Below, one piece after another: positions 7,706 through 17,114 of a stretch of DNA of 64,000 nt (the stretch's first letter is position 1; each line of letters opens with the position of its first letter). A program made the translations under genes and the position numbers. The notes beneath the pieces were generated by a model. That model did no database searches and was not told where the DNA came from. It was given only the letters and a program-made list of their open reading frames with translations. The DNA comes from Aquificota bacterium (GTDB taxonomy: Bacteria > Aquificota > Aquificia > Aquificales > Aquificaceae): the NCBI GenBank assembly GCA_018771605.1, contig CP076324.1, forward strand, positions 1,240,001-1,304,000, given 5' to 3'.

Positions 7706-9081
7706 AGAAGTTGTTATTCCTTTTGGTTGGTTTGCTTATACTGCTCCTTATTGCTGGCGGAGTGTTCTACTTTATGAAAAGGCCTAAGGCCGGTCAGGTG
7801 CCACAAGGTTATGAGAAGACCCTTTCCTTGTCTCAAGAGGGGATAGAAGTTGAAGTCTATTCTAAAGGTAAAAGGCTGGATGTGGGTAAAAACAGCCTTT
7901 ACATACTCATAAAGCCACCAAAGGATCTAAAAGAGCTTTACTTTTACATGCCACCAATGCCTGGTATGGGCGAGATGAGGGAGGATGCAACCATAAAGAA
8001 GGTGTCTTCTGGACTTTATGAACTTCAGCTAAACATAAGCATGGCTGGTTCTTGGCAGATGGTGGTAGTGATTGACCAAAAGGTTATAAAAAAGGACCTC
8101 TCCATACCCTTTACAGGCGAAGGTCCTATGCCCACTCAAGGAAAAAGAGAAGGTGTTATAAGCGTGGATATAAACAAGCTTCAGCTTATAGGCATTCAAA
8201 CACAAGAGGTTAAAAAAGAAGACTTAATGGAAAGCTTTTCCACCGTTGGCTACGTTTCCTATGACCTTTCAAGGGTTTACGAGATAACTTTGAGAAGCGA
8301 CGCATGGGTATTGGATAGTTTTGGAAGGTTTGAGGGCGAGCTTATAGGGAAAGGCACACCTTTGATGAGGGTTTTAAACCCAGATGTAAGCATTGCAAAA
8401 GAAGAGCTAAAACTTGCCGAAGAACTAAAAAGAGAGGATTTAAGAAAGGCAGCCTTGCAAAAGCTCTCTTACTTGAAGGCTGGGGATGTTATCTCCTCTC
8501 CCTACAGTGGTGTGATAGTGGAGAGAAAGGTTTATGAAGGAGGCTTTTTAAAGGCTGGTGATGTAGCTTACAAGATAGCGGATATTTCCAAAGTTTGGGT
8601 GATAGCAGAGGTGCCTCAGGAGTATGCTGGCATTATAAAAAAAGGAACTCAAGTGCTTGTAAGCCCTGTGGGGCAGGAAGAGTCCTATGAGGGTATTGTG
8701 GATTACATCTTTCCCGAAGCAGACAAGATGGCAAGAACAATAAAGGTTAGGATAAACCTTCCTAACAAAAATGCCAAGCTGAAGATAAATCAGATGGTGG
8801 ATGTTTACTTTGAAAGGCCATTGGGCAACGTGCTTGCCGTTCCAGAGGATGCGGTGGTGGATACGGGAAAGAGGAAAGTGGTCTTTGTAGAAAGAGAGCC
8901 TGGTGTTTATGAGCCAAGGAATGTAAAGCTTGGAAGAAAAGCCCAAGGCTACTATCAGGTGCTTGAAGGTCTAAGAGAGGGCGAAAGGGTTGTGGTAAGG
9001 GGAGCCTTCTTGCTTGATTCTGAGGCACAGCTAAAGGGCCTATACGGTGAGGAGGTAAAGGGCCATGAGCATCACCATTAA
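7702..9081 (+). CDS. cusB: Membrane fusion protein of heavy-metal RND pump (CusB-like)
   Basis: 459 residues. Start chosen at 7702: GGAGGT at 7690-7695 and an ATGA overlap with the previous gene; the ATG at 7678 lacks both. An N-terminal membrane anchor (LLFLLVGLLILLLIAGGVFYFM) is followed by a domain rich in methionine (YFYMPPMPGMGEMRED). Then come the lipoyl/barrel adaptor parts: VISSPYSGVIVERKVYEGGFLKAGDVAYKIADISKVWVIAEV and VPEDAVVDTGKRKVVFVE. The tail ends GHEHHH, a likely metal ligand. It should link the CusA-type pump to the outer membrane channel. Confidence 0.9.
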   Translation: MKKLLFLLVGLLILLLIAGGVFYFMKRPKAGQVPQGYEKTLSLSQEGIEVEVYSKGKRLDVGKNSLYILIKPPKDLKELYFYMPPMPGMGEMREDATIKKVSSGLYELQLNISMAGSWQMVVVIDQKVIKKDLSIPFTGEGPMPTQGKREGVISVDINKLQLIGIQTQEVKKEDLMESFSTVGYVSYDLSRVYEITLRSDAWVLDSFGRFEGELIGKGTPLMRVLNPDVSIAKEELKLAEELKREDLRKAALQKLSYLKAGDVISSPYSGVIVERKVYEGGFLKAGDVAYKIADISKVWVIAEVPQEYAGIIKKGTQVLVSPVGQEESYEGIVDYIFPEADKMARTIKVRINLPNKNAKLKINQMVDVYFERPLGNVLAVPEDAVVDTGKRKVVFVEREPGVYEPRNVKLGRKAQGYYQVLEGLREGERVVVRGAFLLDSEAQLKGLYGEEVKGHEHHH

Positions 9082-9103
9082 AAATGAAAAGGAGGTACGT
9101 ATC

Positions 9104-9412
9104 ATGAAAAAACTTTTAGCCTTAGCCGTATTTTTAGTTTCTTCCTTTGCCTACGCTCAGCATGAACATGATGCACAAAGCACGCAGGCTCCCATGATGA
9201 TGCCCATGATGATGATGGGGGACCCAGAGATGCAAAAGATGATGATGGAACACATGCAAAGGTGCAGGGAACAGATGATGCACATGCTTATGGAAAATCC
9301 AAAGTTTATGCACAACATGATGAGCATGATGCTCAAGCATAGGGAGACTATGAAGAAGGTCTTGGAGGCAAATCCTCAGATGAAGGAACAGATGAAGGAA
9401 ATGCTAAAGTGA
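9104..9412 (+). CDS. Methionine-rich periplasmic protein, probable copper binder
   Basis: 102 residues from the ATG at 9104, which has GGAGGT upstream; an ATG at 9065 in frame lacks a signal. The signal peptide MKKLLALAVFLVSSFAYA should be cut before QHEHDAQ. The mature protein is dominated by Met (MMMPMMMM, MMMEHMQR, HMLMENP, HNMMSMMLKHR) with interspersed His and one Cys. Such Met/His clusters bind Cu(I) or Ag(I) in the periplasm. It probably buffers copper or hands it to the pump. No named family assigned. Confidence 0.8.
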   Translation: MKKLLALAVFLVSSFAYAQHEHDAQSTQAPMMMPMMMMGDPEMQKMMMEHMQRCREQMMHMLMENPKFMHNMMSMMLKHRETMKKVLEANPQMKEQMKEMLK

Positions 9413-9423
9413 GAGGTAAAGCC

Positions 9424-9660
9424 ATGATGGGCATGACTATAGTAATGGTTGCAGTGCTACTAAACATTGGCTTTTTTGGCGTGTCCAGTGGCATGATGCA
9501 CATGCATATGCATGATACCAAGACCCATGAGGAGTCTGGAAAAGGTGGCCACAAGGAGAGTAAACCTAAGGACGATTCACATGAGCACGAAAAAGAAAAG
9601 AAGGATAAATCAAAGGACGCTCAACACAAGCACGAAGAAAAGAAAGAGGAGTCAAAATGA
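9424..9660 (+). CDS. Membrane-anchored His-rich small protein, probable metal binder
   Basis: 78 residues from the ATG at 9424, preceded by GAGAGGT. A GTG at 9409 in frame is also possible. One hydrophobic helix (MVAVLLNIGFFGVSSG) is followed by MMHMHMHDTKTHEES and a very hydrophilic Lys/Glu/His tail (HEHEKEKKDKSKDAQHKHEEKKEE). The Met-His clusters and the operon context point to periplasmic copper binding. The tail is low complexity, so homology searches will be unreliable. It overlaps the next gene by ATGA. Confidence 0.7.
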   Translation: MMGMTIVMVAVLLNIGFFGVSSGMMHMHMHDTKTHEESGKGGHKESKPKDDSHEHEKEKKDKSKDAQHKHEEKKEESK

Positions 9661-10052
9661 AGACAGCTATCTTGCTTTTGCTATTGCCTCTCTTCGTAAT
9701 GGCTGAAGAGCTTTTGGCCTATTATAGCCCGAGCTGTGGATGTTGCACCTCTTACTTCTCCAAGCTAGAAAAGGAAGGCTTTAAGGTCAAAAGGGTTGAG
9801 GTAAGCCCTGACAAGCTTATGGAAATAAAAAGCCAACTTGGTATTCCACCACAGCTAAGGTCATGCCATACCATGCTTTACAAGAACAAGTTCATAGAGG
9901 GGCATGTGCCCCCAGAGGGCATAAGAAGGCTTTCAAAGGACAAAAGTCTTCTTGGTGTGGCCTCTCCCCATGGTATTAAAAGCGCAAGGGGAGGCTATGA
10001 AAAAAGCTTTTTCCTCGTTTACAAAGATAAGATCAGGGAGGTAAGACCATGA
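9657..10052 (+). CDS. DUF411 metal-binding protein
   Basis: 131 residues. A short signal peptide (MKTAILLLLLPLFVMAEE) precedes LLAYYSPSCGCCTSYFSKLEKEGF, the CxCC motif of DUF411 proteins; LGIPPQLRSCHTMLYKNKFIEGHVPPEGIRRL is the other conserved block. DUF411 proteins are periplasmic, thioredoxin-like in appearance, and often sit with copper resistance genes; their exact reaction is not settled. Overlaps both neighbours by ATGA, so it is part of the copper operon. Confidence 0.88.
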   Translation: MKTAILLLLLPLFVMAEELLAYYSPSCGCCTSYFSKLEKEGFKVKRVEVSPDKLMEIKSQLGIPPQLRSCHTMLYKNKFIEGHVPPEGIRRLSKDKSLLGVASPHGIKSARGGYEKSFFLVYKDKIREVRP

Positions 10053-10504
10053 GAAGGTTCTATCTTTTCTTGCTTTTCTTTTTCTTTGCCTTTTCCTTTA
10101 GCTTCTCTCAGCCCAAGGAGCCACCCAAGGGCGAGAGATGTGTGGTGTGTGGAATGGATGTAAACATGGACCCAAAGCTTACCTCACAGGTAAAGCTAAA
10201 GGATGGGTCCTACAAGTATGCAGAATCTCCAAAGCACATACTCAAGTACTACTACGAGAACAAGGACAAGGTGGCCGAGCTCTGGGTAAAGGACTACAAA
10301 AGCGGCAAGTGGATAGATGGTAAAAAGGCCTTTTATGTGGCTATAAAGGAGGGCCCTATGGGTAATGACCTTGTGGCTTTCAAAAGTAAGCTGGATGCTC
10401 AAAAGTTTGCCCAAAGCCCTCAGGCCGCAAAGAACAGGGTATATCAGTTTACAGAGATAGACAAGACCTTTTTGGAACACTTAGAGATGGGTCATGTTCA
10501 CTGA
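10049..10504 (+). CDS. NosL-family copper-binding protein
   Basis: 151 residues with signal peptide (MRRFYLFLLFFFFAFSFSFSQ). The NosL-type block GERCVVCGMDVNMDPKLTSQ gives the CxxCGM metal site, followed by DGSYKYAESPKHILKYY and VKDYKSGKWIDGKKAFYV. NosL proteins bind Cu(I) in the periplasm; the best-known ones help assemble nitrous oxide reductase, but no nos gene is present here. In this operon it more likely passes or senses copper. A lipobox is not evident. Compare the related domain at 36856-37401. Confidence 0.85.
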   Translation: MRRFYLFLLFFFFAFSFSFSQPKEPPKGERCVVCGMDVNMDPKLTSQVKLKDGSYKYAESPKHILKYYYENKDKVAELWVKDYKSGKWIDGKKAFYVAIKEGPMGNDLVAFKSKLDAQKFAQSPQAAKNRVYQFTEIDKTFLEHLEMGHVH

Positions 10505-10516
10505 GGGAGGTGAAAG

Positions 10517-10630
10517 ATGATGTGGGATATGCATGGAATGGGTTGGGGCATGGGGCTACTTTATCTCCTTGTTATTCTCTTTTTAGTGCTTGGGATAATA
10601 GCCTTTGCAAAGTACATAATCAAGGGATAA
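10517..10630 (+). CDS. 37-residue membrane peptide of the copper operon
   Basis: A very short gene, MMWDMHGMGWGMG followed by a single hydrophobic helix (LLYLLVILFLVLGIIAFAKYII) and KG. GGGAGGTG lies just upstream and the stop is 3 nt before the ATPase start, so translation is likely. The Met/His/Trp-rich head would lie at the membrane face. Similar tiny Met-rich membrane proteins occur near copper pumps in other bacteria. An overlapping longer frame at 10510-10692 lacks any protein character and is rejected. Confidence 0.7.
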   Translation: MMWDMHGMGWGMGLLYLLVILFLVLGIIAFAKYIIKG

Positions 10631-10633
10631 CCC

Positions 10634-12637
10634 ATGCACCACCACGCCCATCACGAACACGAGCACAAGCATACTACCGCCACAAGCCATGAGATGCACC
10701 TTTTCGAGATAAGGAAGAAGGCTATAGTATGCACCCTTTTGAGTGTGCCTGTGGTCCTTCTTTCTCCCGCCTTTCAAGAGCTTTTGGGCTTTAGCCTTCC
10801 AGAATTTTATGGCAGAGACCTTATAATCCTTGTCCTTTCAAGCCTTGTCTTTTTGTATGGAGGATCTTTCTTCATAAAGGGTTCTTTGGAAGAGCTAAAG
10901 ATCCTAAAGCCTGGTATGATGAGCCTTGTCTCTGTGGCCATAAGCGTGGGCTTTGCTTACAGCTTTTATGCTCATTTTAGCGGTGGTATGGACTTCTTCT
11001 GGGAGCTTTCTACGCTCGTTGTGGTTATGCTTTGGGGACACTTTATAGAGATGAAGTCCGTGCTTGGGGCTTCAAGGGCCCTTGAGGAGCTTGCCAAGCT
11101 TATTCCAAAGAAGGCAAGGCTTGTAAAGGGTGATGAGCTTGTGGAGGTGGATACGGCCAAGTTAAGGGTGGGTGATGTGGTGCTTGTAAAGGTTGGGGAA
11201 AAGGTGCCAGCCGACGGCACAGTAATTGAGGGGAATGCCCATGTGGATGAGTCCTTGCTGACGGGAGAATCCATACCTGTCTTTAAAAAAGAAGGAGACA
11301 AAGTGATAGCTGGCTCCATAAGCCTGGATGGAGTGATAAAGGTAAGGGTTGAGAGGACGGGAGAGGCTTCTTATCTGAGTCAGGTGATGAGGATAGTAAA
11401 GGAGGCTCAAGAGTCAAAGACCAGGCTTCAAAACCTGGCAGACAGGGTAGCCTTTTACCTTACCATAATAGCCATACTTGTGGGCCTTGGCACCTTCTTC
11501 ATTTGGGTTTACTTCTCCAAGGATGTGGGCTTTGCAATGGAGAGGGCTGTATCTGTGGTGGTTATAACCTGCCCCCATGCCCTTGGCCTGGCCATCCCTT
11601 TGGTGATAGCCATATCCACTTCCTACGCTTCTTCCAAGGGCATCCTTGTCAGAGATAGGCTTTCTTTGGAGCTTTTGAGGAAGGTGTATGTTGTGCTCTT
11701 TGACAAGACGGGCACGCTAACGGAGGGCAAGTTTGGCCTAAGGGACGTATACGTAAAGGACATGGATGAAGAAGAGTTTTTAAAGCTGGTTGCCAGCATA
11801 GAAATAAACTCAGAGCACATCATAGGAAGGGCCATAGTCCAGTATGCAAAGACTAAGGGAATTGACCTTGAACCTGTAGAGGAATTTAAGGTATATCCTG
11901 GCAAGGGTGTGCTGGGGAAAGTGAGAGGTATGAGTGTTGCGGTGGGAACGGAAGGTTTTCTAAAGGAACTTGGAATGGCTATGGATGAGGATATTGTAAA
12001 GAAAGCACAAGAGCTTTCAAAGCAGGGGAAGACTGTAATATGGGTGGGGATAGAGGGCAGGCTTAGGGGAATTTTGGCCCTCTCCGACAGCATAAGGAAG
12101 GAGTCTTATGAGGCCATAAAAAGCATAAAGGCCATGAGAAAGAAGGTGATGATGATAACTGGAGATTCGGAGGAGGTGGCAGGGTGGGTTTCAAGGGAGC
12201 TTGGCATTGATGAGTACTTTTCAAGGGTTTTGCCACACCAAAAGTCCGAAAAGGTAAAGGAGCTTCAAGGGAAGGGCCTTAAGGTTGCCATGGTTGGAGA
12301 TGGTATAAATGATGCGCCCGCTTTGATGCAGGCGGATGTGGGCATAGCCATAGGTAGTGGGACGGATGTGGCCATTGAGAGTGCAGGGATAATCTTGGTA
12401 AAGAACGACCCAAGGGATGTGGTAAGGGCCATAAGACTCTCCAGCCTCACCTACACTAAGATGGTTCAAAACCTCTTTTGGGCTACAGCCTATAACCTCT
12501 TTGCCATACCTTTGGCGGCTGGTGTTTTTTATAAGTGGGGCCTGCTTTTGCCCCTGCCCCTCTCTGCTCTTCTTATGAGTATGAGCACCCTTGTGGTTTC
12601 CATAAACGCTTTGCTTATGAGGAGGCACATGCGATGA
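10634..12637 (+). CDS. copB: Copper-translocating P-type ATPase, CopB type
   Basis: 667 residues. A His-rich N-terminus (MHHHAHHEHEHKH) replaces the CxxC domains of CopA. The metal-site motif is CPH at about residues 313-315, the P1B-3 (CopB) form. Other motifs: TGES actuator loop, DKTGT with the phosphorylated Asp near 357, SEHIIGRAIV, and VGDGINDAPAL hinge. It exports copper (Cu(I)/Cu(II)) from the cytoplasm at the expense of ATP. Overlap with cusA by ATGA places both in one operon. Confidence 0.93.
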   Translation: MHHHAHHEHEHKHTTATSHEMHLFEIRKKAIVCTLLSVPVVLLSPAFQELLGFSLPEFYGRDLIILVLSSLVFLYGGSFFIKGSLEELKILKPGMMSLVSVAISVGFAYSFYAHFSGGMDFFWELSTLVVVMLWGHFIEMKSVLGASRALEELAKLIPKKARLVKGDELVEVDTAKLRVGDVVLVKVGEKVPADGTVIEGNAHVDESLLTGESIPVFKKEGDKVIAGSISLDGVIKVRVERTGEASYLSQVMRIVKEAQESKTRLQNLADRVAFYLTIIAILVGLGTFFIWVYFSKDVGFAMERAVSVVVITCPHALGLAIPLVIAISTSYASSKGILVRDRLSLELLRKVYVVLFDKTGTLTEGKFGLRDVYVKDMDEEEFLKLVASIEINSEHIIGRAIVQYAKTKGIDLEPVEEFKVYPGKGVLGKVRGMSVAVGTEGFLKELGMAMDEDIVKKAQELSKQGKTVIWVGIEGRLRGILALSDSIRKESYEAIKSIKAMRKKVMMITGDSEEVAGWVSRELGIDEYFSRVLPHQKSEKVKELQGKGLKVAMVGDGINDAPALMQADVGIAIGSGTDVAIESAGIILVKNDPRDVVRAIRLSSLTYTKMVQNLFWATAYNLFAIPLAAGVFYKWGLLLPLPLSALLMSMSTLVVSINALLMRRHMR

Positions 12638-15600
12638 GGAAGTTTACCGAGATACTCTTGAACAACCGGTTTATAGTGATAACCCTCTCTATCTTCTTGC
12701 TTCTTTATGGCCTCTATTCCTTGAAGAAGACACCCATAGATGCCTTGCCAGACCTCACAGACACGCAGGTGATCATATACTCCGAGTGGATAGGGCAGGC
12801 GCCCCAGGTTATAGAGAACCAGCTAACCTATCCTTTGGTCTCCAACATGCTTGGCCTGCCAAGGGTGAAGGTGGTAAGGGGCTATTCTATGCCCAACTAC
12901 TCCCTTGTATACATCATCTTTGAAGATGGCACAGACCTATACTGGGCAAGGTCAAGGGTATTGGAAAAACTCTCCTATATAAGCTCACAGCTCCCATCAC
13001 AGGCAAAGGTTAGCTTAGGCCCGGATGCCACAGGCGTTGGCTGGGTCTATCAGTATGTGCTCTATTCAGAAAAGAGAAGCTTGGATGAGCTTTGGAAGAT
13101 CCAAAACTTTTATTTAAAGTATGCCCTGCTTTCCGTTCCCAATGTGGCAGAAGTGGCTTCTGTAGGAGGCTTTGAAAAGGAATACAGAGTGGTCCTTTAC
13201 CCCGAGCATATGATGCATTACGGCCTATCCCTTGAGGATGTGATAAGGGCTATAAGAGGGAGCAATATGGAGGTGGGTGGAAAGTATGTGGAGGTAAACG
13301 GAAGGGAGTTTATAGTAAGGGTTAGGGGCTATGTGAGGGAGAAGGAGGGTATAGAAAAGGCTGTCATAAAGGAGGTTAACGGCGTTCCTATAAGAGTTGG
13401 GGACATAGGCAAAGTGATTGAGACGCCAGCCTTTAGGATGGGTACTGCGGACTTTAATGGCCTTGGGAACACGGTTGGTGGAATAGTGGTGATGCGCTTT
13501 GGTGCGGATGCCTACAAGACCATAAAGGAGGTAAAGGAGAAGCTGGAGAAGGTTAAAAAGGGACTGCCGGAGGATGTAAAGATCATACCGGTTTATGACA
13601 GGTCGGACCTCATAGAGAGGTCCATAGACCACCTTAAAAGGGTGCTTTTGGAGGAATCTGTAGTTGTCATCATAGTCATAGCCCTATTTTTGCTTAGCCT
13701 CACTTTAAGCTTTGCAGTCCTTATATTCCTTCTTCTTTCCATACTTGGAACCTTCATAATCATGAACCACACGGGCATAAACTCCAACATCATGTCCTTG
13801 GGCGGCATAGCCATAGCCATAGGCACCATGGTGGACGCCGCCATAGTTCTGGTGGAGGCCTTTACAAGAAAGAGGGAAGAGGGGAAGGACCTAAGGACGG
13901 CCATCGTAGAATCCACCGCCGAGGTGGGAAAGCCCATATTCTTTGCCCTTTTGGTGGTGGCCGTCTCCTTTGTGCCCATGCTGGCTCTTAAGGCCCAAGC
14001 GGGAAGGCTCTTTGGTCCCTTGGTGCTAACCAAAACCCTAGCCATGCTTGTGGCATCCTTGCTCTCTGTAATATTAGTTCCTATTCTTCTGCTATACTTT
14101 GGAAAAGGTAAGGTGCTTAAGGAGGAGAAAAACCCCCTTGTAAGATTGCTTATAAAGGCATACACTCCCCTCTTTCATATTGCTGTAAGGCTAAGATACC
14201 TCATGCTTGTCTTGGCTATTTTGGCCATTCCTGCCTCTTATATTCTTTTCAAAAACGTAGGAAGGGAGTTTATGCCCGACCTAAGAGAGGGAACACTCCT
14301 TTATATGCCTACCACAGCCCCCGGCATATCCATCCAAGAGGCCCAAAGGCTTTTGACCATACAAGACAAAATAATAAAGAGCTTTCCGGAGGTGGATACG
14401 GTCTTTGGAAAGGCTGGAAGGGCAAACACATCCACGGACCCAGCACCCCTTTCTATGATAGAAACGGTTATAACCCTAAAGCCAGAAGACCAGTGGAGGG
14501 AGGGAATGACCTATGAAAAGCTAATATCGGAACTGGATAAGGCCTTACAGTTTCCCGGAGTTATAAACAGCTGGATCATGCCCATAAAGGGCAGGATAGA
14601 TATGATAACCACTGGAGTGAGAACGCCATTGGGTATAAAGGTTTTTGGAGACAATCTTGAAGAGGTAGTAAGGCTTGCGCAGGAGATAGAGAAGGCCCTT
14701 TATGGTATGGAAGGGGTTATGAGCGTGTATGCAGAGAGGACAACGGGAGCCACCTACTTTGAGGTAGTGCCAGACAGGGAAAAACTAAGGCTTTATGGCT
14801 TGAGCTTAGAGGATATAACTGGCACCTTTGAAAGGCTCTTTTCCAACGAGCCCGTATCCCTTTATATATCCGGAAGGGAAAGGTATGGCATAACACTGGG
14901 AGTGCCAAGGGATTACAGGCAGGACTTGGAAAATATGATGCTTCCTCTTGGAGAAAAGCTTGTGCCCCTAAAGGCTGTGGCAGAAGTGAAAAGAGTAGAA
15001 AGCCCTATGGAGGTAAAGTCTGAGAATGGCCTTCTTGTGGCCTATGTTTATATAACGCCAAGGCCAGAGGCAAGCATGGACAAGATAGTGGAGGAGGGAA
15101 CAGGAAGGATAGAGGAAAGGGTCAAGTTTCCACAGGGCTACTTTTACACCTGGACAGGCCAGTTTGAATACTGGAAAAAGGCTGTAGAGGACCTAAAGGT
15201 CATAGTGCCCATGGTGCTTGCCACCATAGTAGTGTTGGTCTACCTTAGCTTAGGAAGAGTCTTTGAGACCTTTTTGGTCCTCTTTACCTTGCCCTCTTCC
15301 CTCTTGGGAGGCCTTTTGCTTATGTACCTTATGGACTTTAGGCTCTCCATCGCATCCATAGCGGGCTTTTTGGCCCTTTTGGGCATAGCTGCAGAGATGA
15401 GCATAGTTATGGTGGTATATATAATGCATGCCTTGGAAAGGGAAAAGGACAAGGAATTTTATGAAGCCCTGTATAGCGGTGCGGTAAAGAGGATAAGGCC
15501 AAAGGCCATGACCATGCTAACTATAGTGGCAAGCCTTGTGCCAGCAGTTTTGCTAAAAGGCACTGGAAGTGAGGTGATCTCAAGGATAGCCTTGCCCATG

Positions 15601-15681
15601 CTTGGCGGTATAGTATCTTCTTTCCTTACTGCCCTCTTTTTAATACCGGCCCTTTACAGCCTTAGGTCAGGTCAAAGATAA
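12634..15681 (+). CDS. cusA: Heavy-metal RND efflux pump (CusA-like)
   Basis: 1015 residues from the ATG at 12634 (ATGA overlap with the ATPase; a GTG 33 codons earlier would lie inside it). It starts MRKFTEILLNNRFIVITLSIF, the usual first membrane helix, and contains two sets of six helices separated by large periplasmic domains. DALPDLTDTQVII and GSNMEVGGKYVEVNGREFIVRVRGY are typical of the heavy-metal efflux branch. NIMSLGGIAIAIGTMVDAAIV is transmembrane helix 4 with the proton-relay acidic residue. It exports Cu(I)/Ag(I) from the periplasm through CusB and the TolC-like channel. Convergent 20-nt overlap with the aldehyde dehydrogenase. Confidence 0.93.
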   Translation: MRKFTEILLNNRFIVITLSIFLLLYGLYSLKKTPIDALPDLTDTQVIIYSEWIGQAPQVIENQLTYPLVSNMLGLPRVKVVRGYSMPNYSLVYIIFEDGTDLYWARSRVLEKLSYISSQLPSQAKVSLGPDATGVGWVYQYVLYSEKRSLDELWKIQNFYLKYALLSVPNVAEVASVGGFEKEYRVVLYPEHMMHYGLSLEDVIRAIRGSNMEVGGKYVEVNGREFIVRVRGYVREKEGIEKAVIKEVNGVPIRVGDIGKVIETPAFRMGTADFNGLGNTVGGIVVMRFGADAYKTIKEVKEKLEKVKKGLPEDVKIIPVYDRSDLIERSIDHLKRVLLEESVVVIIVIALFLLSLTLSFAVLIFLLLSILGTFIIMNHTGINSNIMSLGGIAIAIGTMVDAAIVLVEAFTRKREEGKDLRTAIVESTAEVGKPIFFALLVVAVSFVPMLALKAQAGRLFGPLVLTKTLAMLVASLLSVILVPILLLYFGKGKVLKEEKNPLVRLLIKAYTPLFHIAVRLRYLMLVLAILAIPASYILFKNVGREFMPDLREGTLLYMPTTAPGISIQEAQRLLTIQDKIIKSFPEVDTVFGKAGRANTSTDPAPLSMIETVITLKPEDQWREGMTYEKLISELDKALQFPGVINSWIMPIKGRIDMITTGVRTPLGIKVFGDNLEEVVRLAQEIEKALYGMEGVMSVYAERTTGATYFEVVPDREKLRLYGLSLEDITGTFERLFSNEPVSLYISGRERYGITLGVPRDYRQDLENMMLPLGEKLVPLKAVAEVKRVESPMEVKSENGLLVAYVYITPRPEASMDKIVEEGTGRIEERVKFPQGYFYTWTGQFEYWKKAVEDLKVIVPMVLATIVVLVYLSLGRVFETFLVLFTLPSSLLGGLLLMYLMDFRLSIASIAGFLALLGIAAEMSIVMVVYIMHALEREKDKEFYEALYSGAVKRIRPKAMTMLTIVASLVPAVLLKGTGSEVISRIALPMLGGIVSSFLTALFLIPALYSLRSGQR

Positions 15682-17092
15682 CCATCTTTATCTCCGTATA
15701 GTCTTCTACCGCAAAGCGTGGCCCTTCCCTTCCTATGCCAGAGTATTTAACACCACCGTAGGGCATATGGTCCGCTCTAAAGTTGGGACCTTCGTTTATT
15801 AGAACCCCACCAGCCTTTACCTTCCTTATGAACTCCCAAGCCACGTTAATATCCCTCGTAAATACACCCACCTGAAGGCCATATTCGGAGTCGTTGACCA
15901 TCCTTATGGCCTCCTCCACATCCCTGTAAGGGTTTACCACCACCACAGGGGCAAAGGCCTCTTCCCTAAAGAGTCTAACATTGGTAGGCACAAGGGAGAC
16001 TATGGTGGGAGAAAGCACAGAGGAAACCTTATCTCCACAGGATACACCACCGGTTATGAGCCTTGCACCCTCTTGCAAAGCCTCATCTATCCACTCTTGA
16101 ACCCTTTGAACTTCTGATAAGGCTATCATAGGACCAACATCTGTTTCCTCTTGCATAGGATCACCCACCTTTAGCCTGCTTACAGCCTCTTCAAGCTCCT
16201 TTAAGTACTCTTCAAAGAGGTCCTCATGAACAAAGACCCTTTGCACCGATATGCAAACCTGCCCAGCTATGGCATAGCCTCCCAGCACGGTCTTCTGCAC
16301 CGCTTTTTTTAGGTCCCCATCCTTGTGTAGCACTATGGCCGAATTGGAACCAAGCTCCAGCACAACTTTTTTAATGCCTGCCTGCCTTGTGATGATCTCG
16401 CCTATTTTTCTGCTTCCGGTAAAAGATACCACCCTAACGTCGGGATGCGTTGTCATAGCCTTTCCCACATCACCATAGCCTGGGAGTATGCTAAGGGCCT
16501 TGGGAGGAAGGCCGGCTTCTAACAGCACCTCACCAAGCATAAGAGGTGTCAGAGGTGTTCTCTCAGAAGGCTTTAAAATCACCGCATTACCACAAGCAAG
16601 AGCCGGGGCCACCTTATGCATAGAAAGGTTCAAAGGGAAGTTAAAGGGTGTTATGGCGGAGACTATGCCCACAGGCTCGCGCATGTAAAAGCCCACCTTA
16701 CCTTTTCCGTTGGGGTGGGCATCTATGGGAATGACCTCACCACCTATTCTTTTTGCCTCCTCCGCAGAAAAGATCAAGGTTTGTATGGCCCTTTGGACCT
16801 CTGTGCGTGCCTCTCTTATGGTTTTTCCCACCTCAAGCACAAGGGTCTTGGCAAACTCCTCTGCCCTTGCGCTAAGTATTTGGCTTGCCTTCATGAGTAT
16901 TTGATACCTTTCGTAGGGAGTAAGGGAAGATATCTCTTCAAAGCCCTCCTTTGCCAGCTCTATTGCCTTGTATACATCTTGTTCATCCGCCTTTGATACT
17001 TCTGCTACCTTTTCTCCTGTGTATGGATATACAACAGGAAGCCTTTCTTCCTTTGAGACCCACTGTCCACCTAATAAAAGCTCTGTCCTCAT
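15662..17092 (-). CDS. Aldehyde dehydrogenase (NAD(P)-dependent)
   Basis: 476 residues, full length for the ALDH superfamily. Motifs: [10 protein letters not shown] (cofactor binding), [13 protein letters not shown], the catalytic Glu in [11 protein letters not shown], and the catalytic Cys in [12 protein letters not shown]. The GQVCISVQR form occurs in the ALDH branch containing lactaldehyde dehydrogenase and non-phosphorylating GAPDH-like enzymes; the substrate cannot be fixed from sequence. Divergent from tyrS with only 22 nt between starts. Confidence 0.9.
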   Translation of the reverse strand: MRTELLLGGQWVSKEERLPVVYPYTGEKVAEVSKADEQDVYKAIELAKEGFEEISSLTPYERYQILMKASQILSARAEEFAKTLVLEVGKTIREARTEVQRAIQTLIFSAEEAKRIGGEVIPIDAHPNGKGKVGFYMREPVGIVSAITPFNFPLNLSMHKVAPALACGNAVILKPSERTPLTPLMLGEVLLEAGLPPKALSILPGYGDVGKAMTTHPDVRVVSFTGSRKIGEIITRQAGIKKVVLELGSNSAIVLHKDGDLKKAVQKTVLGGYAIAGQVCISVQRVFVHEDLFEEYLKELEEAVSRLKVGDPMQEETDVGPMIALSEVQRVQEWIDEALQEGARLITGGVSCGDKVSSVLSPTIVSLVPTNVRLFREEAFAPVVVVNPYRDVEEAIRMVNDSEYGLQVGVFTRDINVAWEFIRKVKAGGVLINEGPNFRADHMPYGGVKYSGIGREGPRFAVEDYTEIKMVIFDLT

Positions 17093-17114
17093 AGGTTATA
17101 ATTTTAAATCCACC

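Noticed and set aside
9134-9340. Minus-strand His-rich frame
   Set aside because: It is the reverse of ATG-rich Met codons (CAT = His on the other strand), hence an artefact of the Met-rich gene.
10510-10692. 61-codon frame ahead of copB
   Set aside because: It overlaps a better 37-residue membrane peptide (10517-10630) with a matching RBS and its translation has no protein-like pattern.
16968-17114. N-terminal extension of tyrS
   Set aside because: It is antisense to the aldehyde dehydrogenase start region, and a TATAAT box lies at 17097-17102, so transcription begins after it.
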